From positions 1-10,739 of the forward strand of contig BNVA01000059.1 of NCBI GenBank assembly GCA_025997755.1: 10,739 bases of DNA, read 5' to 3'. This DNA is from Spirochaetia bacterium (GTDB taxonomy: Bacteria > Spirochaetota > Spirochaetia > Treponematales > Breznakiellaceae). The translations under genes and the position numbers were made by a program. Shown one piece after another: positions 1 through 6,633 of this stretch (positions are counted from its first letter, which is position 1; the number at the start of each line of letters is the position of its first letter). The notes beneath the pieces were generated by a model. The model worked only from the letters and a program-made list of their open reading frames with translations. It was not told the origin of the DNA and made no database searches.

Positions 1-1085
1 CGTAAAACAAAAGTTCCAAGCAATATGCGCAGTTTTACCTCTTTGCCAAAACCGCCGTCGCGCGATTTATCAACTAAATCGTCCGGGTTTTCCGCCCAAT
101 CGGGACGTTTGCCGTAACGTATGCCGTCGAAACGGGCTAAGTTTGCGCTTGCCTCCGCCGTGGCTATGGTATAATAGGCAGGAACTCCGTATTTCAGGCT
201 TGTAATCTCAACATCAACCGTTTTATAGCCCAATTCGGTCAATCTTTTCTTTGTGTCCTCAAAAGATTTTAGAACCTCAGGTTCCAATACGGCTGCTTTT
301 GCCGCTTCGCCGGAAAATTCACCGGCAATCGCACGGGTTATACCTTCCGGCGACAGCACGCCTATTTTTCCGGTTACCGGAGCCGTTTCAGGCGGCGCAT
401 CGCGGCTTGTTTGATCCAGAGGGTCTTTACCTTTCATACAGTCGAAAACGGTACGGGCGCGGGCCACCGTATCCGAAATAACCCCTACGGTGTCAAGGCT
501 GGAGGCATAAGCAACAAGCCCGAAGCGTGAAACCGCACCCCATGTGGGTTTTAAGCCGACAACACCGCAGAATGAGGCGGGCTGCCTGATAGAACCGCCC
601 GTATCGGAGCCCAGGGCAAACGGTACCAGCCCCGCAGCGACTGCCGCAGCAGACCCGCCTGAGGAACCGCCTGCTACACGTTTAGTGTCCCACGGATTAT
701 TTGTTTGTTTTATGCCTGAATTATCGCAAGACGAACCCATACCGAATTCATCAAGGTTTGTTTTCCCTATGACGGCGGCTCCCGCTTCCTGTAATTTTTT
801 AACAGCCGTTGCCGTGTATGGTGATTTTAGATTTTGCAAAAGTTTTGATCCGCAGCTTATAGAAAAATCTTTTACCGCTATGTTATCTTTTACCGCAAAT
901 GGAATATCGGCAAGTTGTGAGTTTTGAGTTGAGGGGGTAGCGGAAGACCCCACAACGGCGGAGCCGTGAGGAGGCTGGAGCGAGGGGGAGACTTCCCCCA
1001 TATTACCCTCTTTAAAATCGGTGAAAGCTCCGATTTTACTTTCCCATTCGTTAAAATATTCGAGATAGCCTTGTGGCAATGTCAT
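1..1085 (-). CDS. gatA: Asp-tRNA(Asn)/Glu-tRNA(Gln) amidotransferase subunit A (3' end beyond window)
   Basis: Catalytic amidase subunit of the GatCAB complex, which frees ammonia from glutamine and uses it to amidate mischarged Asp-tRNA(Asn) or Glu-tRNA(Gln) in the cytoplasm. The 361 visible codons carry the amidase signature. Catalytic Lys66 lies in AVKDN, cis-Ser141 in GGSSGGSAAAVAAG and nucleophile Ser165 in GSDTGGSIRQP; their spacing (75 and 24) equals that of Staphylococcus GatA (Lys79, Ser154, Ser178, from memory). The ATG at 1085 has an AGGAA Shine-Dalgarno 6-7 bases upstream and sits 11 bases after the gatC stop, so the two are co-transcribed. Two oddities: the N-terminus is shorter than usual, and about residues 30-56 are a Ser/Pro/Gly-rich low-complexity stretch that replaces the usual linker before the conserved core (see findings). 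The C-terminal part lies left of position 1. Confidence 0.96.
   Translation of the reverse strand, partial: MTLPQGYLEYFNEWESKIGAFTDFKEGNMGEVSPSLQPPHGSAVVGSSATPSTQNSQLADIPFAVKDNIAVKDFSISCGSKLLQNLKSPYTATAVKKLQEAGAAVIGKTNLDEFGMGSSCDNSGIKQTNNPWDTKRVAGGSSGGSAAAVAAGLVPFALGSDTGGSIRQPASFCGVVGLKPTWGAVSRFGLVAYASSLDTVGVISDTVARARTVFDCMKGKDPLDQTSRDAPPETAPVTGKIGVLSPEGITRAIAGEFSGEAAKAAVLEPEVLKSFEDTKKRLTELGYKTVDVEITSLKYGVPAYYTIATAEASANLARFDGIRYGKRPDWAENPDDLVDKSRDGGFGKEVKLRILLGTFVL
918..998 (-). repeat. GC-rich, partly palindromic repeat-like insert translated in frame inside gatA
   Basis: This stretch encodes about residues 30-56 of GatA (it begins GEVSPSLQPPHGSAVVGSSA). It is G/C-rich with runs of G and C, unlike the gene around it. 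On the minus strand it contains the inverted repeat ACGGC-tcc-GCCGT and a near palindrome of GGGGGA and TCCCCC arms. No GatA family motif falls in it; the conserved core resumes at IPFAVKDN. I recall similar peptides in other proteins of termite-gut treponemes, but no second copy occurs in this window, so its status as a dispersed repeat is inference. Confidence 0.6.
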
Positions 1086-1096
1086 GATTTTTCCTT

Positions 1097-1408
1097 TTAC
1101 AAAACATTGGGAACAATTATAAATTGACCGTCGTTTTCGCCTGAATTGCCCACCAGTCCGGCATAAGAAAGTTCCGAATTGCCCAAAATAGCGTCATCCT
1201 TTTTGAAATGATCTTGATTAACCTGAAAAGCGCCATGAGAAAGCGCAAGTTTTGAGCCGGAAAAGGCTTTTTCATCCTTATCGGCGGCTTGCATTGCCGC
1301 AAAATAGCCCAGCATTTGTTCAAACGCGGGAAAAGCCGCCTCTAATTCCTCCTGTTTCAGGTTTAAATGCGCCAAAGACGCTGTAACACGAAGGTCTTCA
1401 ATATCCAT
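1097..1408 (-). CDS. gatC: Asp-tRNA(Asn)/Glu-tRNA(Gln) amidotransferase subunit C
   Basis: Small structural subunit that wraps around GatA and holds it to GatB in the tRNA-dependent amidotransferase. The protein has 103 residues, a normal GatC length. It starts with the family pattern of an N-terminal helix pair (MDIEDLRVTASLAHLNL, then LEAAFPAFEQMLGYFAAMQ) and ends with the typical tail FIIVPNVL, matching the usual F..VP.VL ending. The middle (residues 45-85) is less conserved, as is common. gatA follows 11 bases after its stop. gatB is not visible and should lie beyond the left edge or elsewhere. The ATG has no Shine-Dalgarno but sits just after a promoter-like sequence, so the gene may be read from a leaderless transcript. 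Confidence 0.9.
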   Translation of the reverse strand: MDIEDLRVTASLAHLNLKQEELEAAFPAFEQMLGYFAAMQAADKDEKAFSGSKLALSHGAFQVNQDHFKKDDAILGNSELSYAGLVGNSGENDGQFIIVPNVL

Positions 1409-1413
1409 ATTTC

Positions 1414-1443
1414 ATAGTGTCATTTTTTTTGAAACGGTGTCAA
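1414..1443 (-). promoter_or_regulatory. Candidate promoter for gatC-gatA
   Basis: In the 45-base gap between murE and gatC the minus strand has a perfect TTGACA (1443-1438). After 18 bases comes CACTAT (1419-1414), a weak -10 box. The gatC ATG begins 5 bases after the -10, so transcription would start at or next to the start codon. The -35 is strong but the -10 matches only three of six consensus bases. Confidence 0.4.
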
Positions 1444-1453
1444 TGCAAGGGAC

Positions 1454-3013
1454 TTAAGAGTTTTTTAATTCGGCTAATGCGGCTTTTGCTTCTGCAATTT
1501 CGTCGTACTTAATTGTACCGCTTGAATAGATAATTGAATTCTCGTGCCCCTTTCCCAGCAGTAGAACTGTGTCCCCAGCTTCCGCTATAGAAAATGCCTT
1601 TCGTATTGCTTCTTTTCTATCGCAAATTAAAAAAAGATTTTTATTATGAGTTTTGTTTTTTATGCCGGACGCTATTTTTTCCAGTATATCAAAAGGTTTT
1701 TCACCGCGCGGATCCTCGTCTGTCAAAATAATAATATCCGAATAATTATCCGCTATGCGTCCCTGTTCACTTCGCTTTTTTGTATCACGTTCACCGGGCG
1801 AACCAAACAAAGTGATCATACGTTTTTGTTTTGCATCAAGCCGTTTTCTAAGCGGCGGAAAAATTGTTTCAAACGAAGACGGCGTATGAGCATAATCAAC
1901 AAGAACTTCAAAGGGTTGTCCCATATCTATTTTTGTCATGCGTCCGCGTACAGGTTTTAAATCTTTTATATGGGGCAGTAATGCGTCTAACGGTATGGAT
2001 ATTAGATTTGAAATAACAAGCATAGACGAAAGTACATTTCCCGCGTTAAATGCTCCGGGAAGATTATCTTTTATGTGCAGGATTTTTCCGGTTTCGTTGA
2101 TTTTTACTTCGTAATCATTGCCGTTCGTATCACTTGTTATAGTCAGCAATGAAAGATCGGCGGGTTTTCCTTTAACGCTGTGCGTTAGTGTTTTTATATT
2201 CGTGCAGGAAGCAAAGTATGAAAGGCTTGTATCATCGGCATTTGCAACGGCAGTAAGTTTAATATCGTATTTTGAATTTGTTTTTTTCACTGCTCTGTTT
2301 AAGCTGCGAAAAAGATTAGCCTTATCAAAACGATACTGTTCCCATGTACCGTGAAATTCAAGGTGTTCATGCATTACATTTGTCATAACCGCAGCATCAA
2401 AAAAAATATCGCCTAAACGGTTTGTTTTTTCGGAAAGCCCATGTGAGCTTGATTCAATAACCGCATATTCACAGCCGTTATTAAGCATTTCACTAAGACG
2501 TTTGTGAATTATATTTGCTTCGGGCGTTGTTTGATGTTCGGGATTGTCTTGTTCTATACCGTCAAGACTAAATTGAACCGTAGAAATAAAACCTGCTTTT
2601 AAACCTAACGCTCTAAGTAATTGGAATATCAAATAAACGGTTGTACTTTTTCCCTCGGTTCCGGTTATGCCTATACAGACAAGTTTTTTTGACGGATGAT
2701 CGTAGAAAACGGCAGAAAGCTCCGACATTGCAAAACGTGAGTTTTCTACAAAAAGATATACAATATCATCTGAATATGTATCCTGTTCATTTTCTAAAAC
2801 GACAACTTTAGCGCCGTTCGCAATCGCTTTTTCAATGTATTGATGCCCGTCCGTATGAATCCCTGTAAGCGCAAAAAAAATACAAGCGCCTGATACGGCG
2901 CGGGAATCGTATTCAATACCGGTTATAAGCGGGTTTTGAGCGCCTTTTCTTTTTACAAGCTTTATTGATTTATAAAAGTCTTCCGTTAGGAAGCTGTTTA
3001 AATGTTTTTCCAT
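1454..3013 (-). CDS. murE: MurE-type UDP-N-acetylmuramoyl-tripeptide ligase
   Basis: ATP-dependent Mur ligase that adds the third amino acid (a diamino acid) to UDP-MurNAc-L-Ala-D-Glu in peptidoglycan synthesis. The 519 residues are close to the family's usual size and contain all three domains. Landmarks are YDSR (35-38), the P-loop GTEGKST (118-124), TTPEA (162-166), ESSSHGL (187-193), TNVMHEHLEFHG (211-222), PVRGRM (354-359), DYAHTP (373-378), GSPGERDTKKR (404-414), TDEDPRGEKP (431-440) and GKGHE (487-491). The P-loop differs from the usual GTNGKTT, and the substrate loop reads DEDPR where diaminopimelate enzymes have DNPR. The substrate is therefore uncertain; ornithine would fit a treponeme but is inference. 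The ATG is 2 bases after the upstream stop, with no clear Shine-Dalgarno, so it probably depends on translational coupling. Confidence 0.9.
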   Translation of the reverse strand: MEKHLNSFLTEDFYKSIKLVKRKGAQNPLITGIEYDSRAVSGACIFFALTGIHTDGHQYIEKAIANGAKVVVLENEQDTYSDDIVYLFVENSRFAMSELSAVFYDHPSKKLVCIGITGTEGKSTTVYLIFQLLRALGLKAGFISTVQFSLDGIEQDNPEHQTTPEANIIHKRLSEMLNNGCEYAVIESSSHGLSEKTNRLGDIFFDAAVMTNVMHEHLEFHGTWEQYRFDKANLFRSLNRAVKKTNSKYDIKLTAVANADDTSLSYFASCTNIKTLTHSVKGKPADLSLLTITSDTNGNDYEVKINETGKILHIKDNLPGAFNAGNVLSSMLVISNLISIPLDALLPHIKDLKPVRGRMTKIDMGQPFEVLVDYAHTPSSFETIFPPLRKRLDAKQKRMITLFGSPGERDTKKRSEQGRIADNYSDIIILTDEDPRGEKPFDILEKIASGIKNKTHNKNLFLICDRKEAIRKAFSIAEAGDTVLLLGKGHENSIIYSSGTIKYDEIAEAKAALAELKNS

Positions 3014-3015
3014 TG

Positions 3016-3279
3016 TTAAGGTACGTAAGTTCTTTTTTCTACAGGCGATAACGGATCAAAATATTTTTCCGTATCTATTTTTTTTAAAATAAATCTCATT
3101 AACGTCTTGTAAATAAAAAACGAAACAAAAACAGAAATTATAAAAATAAACGGCAAACCGACAACAACAAAAATCTCGCTTATCAAAGGACGTATCAATG
3201 TAAAAAAAATAAAAAAAAGTATCAAGAATACAAGCAACGTTGTTACAATATTAAAAAATGCGGCGGCGGCAATAAACAT
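3016..3279 (-). CDS. Small membrane protein between lspA and murE, unknown function
   Basis: An 87-residue protein that is almost entirely hydrophobic. It has two predicted membrane helices (about residues 2-30, and 37-58 ending in FFIYK), followed by a short charged tail ending KRTYVP. I do not recognise a family. The ATG at 3279 is preferred because AGGAA lies 7 bases upstream. An in-frame TTG at 3303, 3 bases after the lspA stop, would add eight residues but has a poorer ribosome site. It is translated between lspA and murE with almost no gaps, so it shares their transcript and may have an envelope role. That is a guess from context only. Confidence 0.7.
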   Translation of the reverse strand: MFIAAAAFFNIVTTLLVFLILFFIFFTLIRPLISEIFVVVGLPFIFIISVFVSFFIYKTLMRFILKKIDTEKYFDPLSPVEKRTYVP

Positions 3280-3306
3280 AATTGAATTCCTTTTTTGATT
3301 CAAAAT

Positions 3307-3867
3307 CTAAACCTCATTTTGTTTTTTGGGAGTGATAAAAATAGAAATAAACCAAAGAAAAACACATATCACCACGCTTGAGTCGGCTATATTGAAAGTA
3401 GGCCATCTTTCAAAACCAAATAGTCCGAAAAACTTTACGCTTATAAAATCAACAACACCGTCGGGACGAAATATCCTGTCAAATAAATTTCCTAATCCGC
3501 CGCCGATAATTCCCGTAACTGCCCAGCGTTGCAGCCGTGTAAAATCCGACGATCTCCAATAATAAACGCATAAAAACAACAGCACCAGCAGGGGCAGTGC
3601 AATAAAAACTATAGGGCGTAAAAAATCCGGCAAGGTTGTTCCTAAACTAAACGCAATCACCTTATTGCGTACATGATAAATGCAGAGAATATCATTGCCG
3701 AATACATCTGCAATAACAGTACCTATTGCAGGCCAATTTTTTACAATAATTGTTTTTGTAATCTGATCAACTAAAATCACAAACGCGGTAAGAGAAAACG
3801 GAATAAGCCTCTCAAAAAATATTTTTTTTGAATTTATTTTTTCTTCACCATTTTTATACAAAGACAT
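3307..3867 (-). CDS. lspA: Lipoprotein signal peptidase (signal peptidase II)
   Basis: Integral membrane aspartyl protease that removes the signal peptide of prolipoproteins after lipid attachment at the lipobox cysteine. The 186-residue protein has about four hydrophobic helices and the family blocks: VDQITK (33-38), RNKVIAFSLG (67-76), GGLGNLFDRI (122-131) and FNIADS (158-163). The two catalytic aspartates are Asp130 in GNLFDR and Asp162 in FNIADS. It is longer than many LspA proteins because of an N-terminal charged extension of about 20 residues. The start is secure: AAGGAG lies 6 bases before the ATG. It follows nif3 after 34 bases and is probably on the same transcript. Confidence 0.95.
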   Translation of the reverse strand: MSLYKNGEEKINSKKIFFERLIPFSLTAFVILVDQITKTIIVKNWPAIGTVIADVFGNDILCIYHVRNKVIAFSLGTTLPDFLRPIVFIALPLLVLLFLCVYYWRSSDFTRLQRWAVTGIIGGGLGNLFDRIFRPDGVVDFISVKFFGLFGFERWPTFNIADSSVVICVFLWFISIFITPKKQNEV

Positions 3868-3901
3868 TTTAACTCCTTTTCTTTAATTCATTTAAATTCA
3901 T

Positions 3902-4663
3902 TTATAAACCGGTAGGAACATCCAAAAATTCTACATCAATTTTCAGGTCGGCTTTACACTTTTGCATAACCTTTTGTACTCCCCAAACTTCCGTATTGTA
4001 ATGCCCGCCGCAAACCATGTTCAATCCGGCTTCCTCGACAGTATGGTAGATCGAATGAGCGGCTTCACCTGTAACATACATATCTATGCCTTCGTCTATG
4101 GCTTGCGCCGCTTCCATAGCCGCTCCCCCCGATATGACGGCGCAGGTTTTATTTTCTTTCTTGCTGAAACTAAGCAGCGCCGTGGGAGGACGTCCCATAA
4201 AAGATATACGTTTAAAGGCTTCGTCAATAGTTAAAGGTGTCTTTAGATTTCCTTTCCACCCGACTTTTCGTCCCATACAGATACCGAAAGGCACTTTATT
4301 TTCTATCCCCAAAAGTTCTGCAAGGACGGCGTTATTTCCTAATTCCGGGTGTTGATCCAGCGGAAGATGTGCTGCGTATAACGCGATGTTGTGTTTTAAA
4401 AGATGATCTATACTTGCCCTAAAACCGCCCTTTATGCGTAACGGACTGCCCCAGAAAAAACCATGGTGAACAAAAAGCATACCGGCATTAGCCTCCGCCG
4501 CTTTTTTAATTGTTTCCAAAGAGGCATCGACAGCAAACGCAATTTTTTGAACTTCGGCGCCGTCATTATCAACCTGAATACCGTTCAACGATGAATCAAC
4601 ATCTGCCCAGTCATCAATATTCAACAAGCCGCCCAAAAAGCTATCAATAAAATGTGTGTTCAT
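3902..4663 (-). CDS. Nif3/YbgI-family dinuclear metal-centre protein
   Basis: A 253-residue member of the Nif3-like family (E. coli YbgI type). These proteins form a toroidal hexamer with a two-metal site; their cellular role is unsettled, with GTP cyclohydrolase I type 2 a frequent but doubtful annotation. The metal-binding residues are all visible: His66 and His67 in FVHHG, Asp103 in HLPLD, His221 and Glu225 in GGHYNTE. The spacing matches YbgI as I remember it. The length is the short single-domain form, without the inserted PII-like domain of some homologues. The ATG lacks a Shine-Dalgarno and lies 6 bases after a TATAAT box, suggesting a leaderless message. aspS ends 41 bases upstream. 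Confidence 0.92.
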   Translation of the reverse strand: MNTHFIDSFLGGLLNIDDWADVDSSLNGIQVDNDGAEVQKIAFAVDASLETIKKAAEANAGMLFVHHGFFWGSPLRIKGGFRASIDHLLKHNIALYAAHLPLDQHPELGNNAVLAELLGIENKVPFGICMGRKVGWKGNLKTPLTIDEAFKRISFMGRPPTALLSFSKKENKTCAVISGGAAMEAAQAIDEGIDMYVTGEAAHSIYHTVEEAGLNMVCGGHYNTEVWGVQKVMQKCKADLKIDVEFLDVPTGL

Positions 4664-4669
4664 TTGATA

Positions 4670-4699
4670 ATTATATAAGGCGACGGATTAGATTTACAA
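4670..4699 (-). promoter_or_regulatory. Candidate promoter for the nif3-lspA-murE run
   Basis: On the minus strand, TTGTAA (4699-4694), an 18-base spacer and a perfect TATAAT (4675-4670) lie in the gap after aspS. The nif3 ATG begins 6 bases after the -10, which places the likely transcription start at the start codon itself. Confidence 0.5.
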
Positions 4700-4704
4700 G
4701 CTAT

Positions 4705-6009
4705 TCACGGACTAACGCGCTTTCTGTCCCGCGGAAAGAGGCTTGCTTCTTTTACGTTTGCCAATCCAAGAATCTTCGCGGTAAGACGCTCGCAGCCTAT
4801 GGCAAAGCCGCCGTGCGGAGGACAGCCGTATTTAAAGACGGCTAGGTACCCTTCCATGTCTTGAGCTTTTAAGCCGAATCTTGGCAGCGCTTCCAAAAGA
4901 GCCTTGTAACTATGCTGTCTTCTGCCGCCTGTCGTAATTTCAAGCCCCCGGAAAAGCGCGTCAAAACTCATAGTACCTGAACTACCCGAAGGATATGTAT
5001 AAAAAGGACGGTAGCGGCGTGGGAATTCGTTTACAAAAACAAGCCCGCTGCCCCTTTCCCGCAATGCCCACTCGCATACAAAACGTTCCGCCTCGGGATT
5101 TATGTCAAAAATTCTTGCCGCCTTCTTTTTAGCCGCTTCATCATTCGCTATCTTTAGGGCTTCTTCGTAAGGAATTACAGGCGATTTTAAAACGGAATCC
5201 GCGTCGGGAACGGAGGCGTTATGATCTTCCCACATAGCAATTTCTTTTTGATTTTTTTGGGCGACTTTTTCAAAAATATGAGCCAACAGCTCTTTTTCAA
5301 GCTCTATAAGCTCTATTTCGCTTTTAATAAAAGCCATCTCAATATCCATAGAAACATACTCATTTAAATGACGCGGGGTATCGTGTTTTTCCGCACGGTA
5401 CGCCGGAGCCACCTCAAAAACCCTTTCCAGCCCGCTCGCCACCATAGTCTGTTTGTAAAGCTGCGGCGACTGCGACAAGTAAACCTTCCTGTCAAAATAT
5501 TCAACTTCAAAAAGCTCCGTACCGCCTTCCGTGCCGCTGCCGACCAGTTTACTGGACTTTATTTCGGTAAAATCATGCTCACGCAAATACCCGGAAAATG
5601 CTTCAATGATAGAAGCCTGAACCTTAAAGATAGCGCTTATTTTAGGATTACGGAGTGAGAGTGAACGCTGGTCAAGAATAGCTTCCAGCCCTATCTTGTT
5701 GACATCACCGTTTACCTGAAAAGGAAGATCGCTTTCCGCGCGGTTTATGCATTCAAGCTCCCTTACACGCAGTTCCGCGCCGCCCGGCGCTTTTTCGTTT
5801 AAAGCCCCCTCCCCTACGGCGTGAACAATAGACTCAAGTGTTATGTCCGGCTTTTTTTCAAGTACAAGCTGCATAATACCGCTGCGGTCGCGGATAATTA
5901 AAAAACTTACTCCCCCAAATTCCCTTATGCGGTGTACCCACCCGTCCACTTCTATTGATTTTTCGCCGCGTTCTGCAGCGGCTTTTAAATCTTTGGCTAA
6001 AACTCTCAT
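4705..6009 (-). CDS. aspS: Archaeal-type aspartyl-tRNA synthetase, probably non-discriminating
   Basis: Class IIb synthetase that charges tRNA(Asp), and if non-discriminating also tRNA(Asn), with aspartate. At 434 residues it is the compact archaeal/eukaryotic type and lacks the large insertion domain of common bacterial AspRS (about 590 residues). It has an N-terminal OB fold (about 18-100, VDGWVHRIREFGG), the block LSQSPQLYKQ (178-187), motif 2 around YRAEKHDTPRHLNEY (204-218), and motif 3 GGFAIGCERL (400-409) followed by FPRDRKR. His26 in the OB fold and Pro75 in KAPGG match the His/Pro pair reported for non-discriminating archaeal enzymes, where discriminating ones have other residues (recalled from the Methanothermobacter work). 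With gatCA in the same block, this implies the indirect route to Asn-tRNA. No good Shine-Dalgarno precedes the ATG. Confidence 0.93.
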   Translation of the reverse strand: MRVLAKDLKAAAERGEKSIEVDGWVHRIREFGGVSFLIIRDRSGIMQLVLEKKPDITLESIVHAVGEGALNEKAPGGAELRVRELECINRAESDLPFQVNGDVNKIGLEAILDQRSLSLRNPKISAIFKVQASIIEAFSGYLREHDFTEIKSSKLVGSGTEGGTELFEVEYFDRKVYLSQSPQLYKQTMVASGLERVFEVAPAYRAEKHDTPRHLNEYVSMDIEMAFIKSEIELIELEKELLAHIFEKVAQKNQKEIAMWEDHNASVPDADSVLKSPVIPYEEALKIANDEAAKKKAARIFDINPEAERFVCEWALRERGSGLVFVNEFPRRYRPFYTYPSGSSGTMSFDALFRGLEITTGGRRQHSYKALLEALPRFGLKAQDMEGYLAVFKYGCPPHGGFAIGCERLTAKILGLANVKEASLFPRDRKRVSP

Positions 6010-6015
6010 TTCTTA

Positions 6016-6044
6016 AAATTAGCCTTTTAACCGCCGCTGTTCAA
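6016..6044 (-). promoter_or_regulatory. Candidate promoter for aspS
   Basis: On the minus strand, TTGAAC (6044-6039), a 17-base spacer and TAATTT (6021-6016) precede aspS. Its ATG begins 6 bases after the -10, the same layout as nif3 and nearly that of gatC. The -35 overlaps the end of the antitoxin-like remnant. The -10 is only a partial match. Confidence 0.35.
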
Positions 6045-6146
6045 CCCTATAAAATCATCAAGCGGGGCGTTGAAATCGCCGCTCATCATGGTGAAAGTAC
6101 CTTTCATGCACCCGGCACGAGGGGACACAGCATCCTGCGCATGATA
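6027..6146 (-). pseudogene. C-terminal remnant of a DUF2281-like antitoxin
   Basis: A short minus-strand frame between a stop at 6147-6149 and a TAA at 6027-6029. It reads PRAGCMKGTFTM, then MSGDFNAPLDDF. The pattern of a GxxKG(T/K) stretch, a Met, then DFxxPLDDF near the C-terminus is what I know from small DUF2281-type antitoxins, which usually end DFDxPLEDFxEYM. Only about 40 codons remain and no start with a ribosome site is visible, so I read it as a decayed fragment. It lies immediately upstream of aspS at the edge of the accessory region. The family call rests on memory of the tail motif only. Confidence 0.4.
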
Positions 6147-6174
6147 CTATGAACGGGAACAAATTGTAGGAAGA

Positions 6175-6426
6175 ATGACAAAGTTTGATAATTTTGAAAT
6201 TGACAGCCTCGCAGAATTGAATGATGAGCAGTTCTATACACATTCGGATTTGAACCTTGATTTGAATAAAAACCGGACGAAGATTCAAAAGGGATTTACA
6301 GAGCATGGCATTAACTATGACCTGAAAGCGGTCGAGTATTTTATAGATTTTGAAAATGTTTTCATTATTAGTAAGAAACCGATGACCTCAAAAAAAATAA
6401 GTAAAAAAAATCGGCGGACCAATTAA
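6175..6426 (+). CDS. Small ORF of 83 residues, possibly a degraded BrnT-like toxin
   Basis: The first plus-strand ORF after the housekeeping block. AGGA lies 3 bases before the ATG, which is close. The protein starts acidic (FDNFEIDSLAELNDEQF) and ends very basic (SKKISKKNRRTN). Residues 27-72 (LDLNKNRTKIQK, HGINYDLKAVEYF, IISKKPMTSKK) loosely follow the BrnT toxin order WDexKNrxNixKHGvsFeeA...F and rIISARkmtkkE, with the centre missing. I do not recognise it securely. The stop codon sits in the loop of a terminator hairpin, which supports a real, or formerly real, transcribed unit. No antitoxin gene follows. It could also be a chance ORF. Confidence 0.4.
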   Translation: MTKFDNFEIDSLAELNDEQFYTHSDLNLDLNKNRTKIQKGFTEHGINYDLKAVEYFIDFENVFIISKKPMTSKKISKKNRRTN

Positions 6427-6440
6427 GTCCGCCGGCTTTT
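6412..6440 (+). terminator. Intrinsic terminator, bidirectional
   Basis: Perfect 8-bp inverted repeat: CGGCGGAC (6412-6419), a 7-base loop, then GTCCGCCG (6427-6434). A TTTT run follows at 6437-6440. On the other strand the stem is followed by a longer T run (the complement of the A tract at 6403-6410), so it can stop transcription in both directions. It ends the 83-codon ORF and insulates aspS from the island. Confidence 0.75.
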
Positions 6441-6572
6441 ACTATTTTGGGGCTATTTGACAGCCCGGATGCCACTACCACATCCCCAATCAGCCGTTCC
6501 GTTGCTCTAACGCTCATTTTTTGCTACTTTTGGCAAATCCTACTAAAAACAGGGGTTTTTGACAAGGGTAAG

Positions 6573-6601
6573 TTGTATTGAACCGGATTTTATGGTATTA
6601 T
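6573..6601 (+). promoter_or_regulatory. Candidate promoter for hsdM and the genes after it
   Basis: TTGTAT (6573-6578), a 17-base spacer and TATTAT (6596-6601) form a good sigma-70-type promoter 33 bases before the hsdM ATG. An AAGGGA ribosome site follows at 6619-6624. The rest of the 207-base gap after the terminator holds only a weak hairpin (6450-6466) and no gene that I can see. Confidence 0.55.
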
Positions 6602-6633
6602 CAAGGTCAGATTACCCCAAGGGAACGGATTAG

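Noticed and set aside
544..927. 127-codon plus-strand ORF
   Set aside because: It lies opposite gatA, whose catalytic motifs are clear; the protein has no family features.
6058..6306. 82-codon minus-strand ORF upstream of aspS
   Set aside because: Out of frame with the antitoxin-like tail and antisense to the 83-codon ORF; low-complexity, Cys-rich composition without motifs.
6450..6466. GGGCT/AGCCC hairpin after the terminator
   Set aside because: Only a 5-bp stem and no T run on either side; probably chance, or at most a weak structure.
6559..6564. TTGACA as the hsdM -35 box
   Set aside because: No -10-like sequence at 16-18 bases; the TTGTAT/TATTAT pair has ideal spacing.
6440..6633. tRNA, attachment site or CRISPR in the gap before hsdM
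   Set aside because: No cloverleaf, direct repeats or repeat-spacer pattern could be found.
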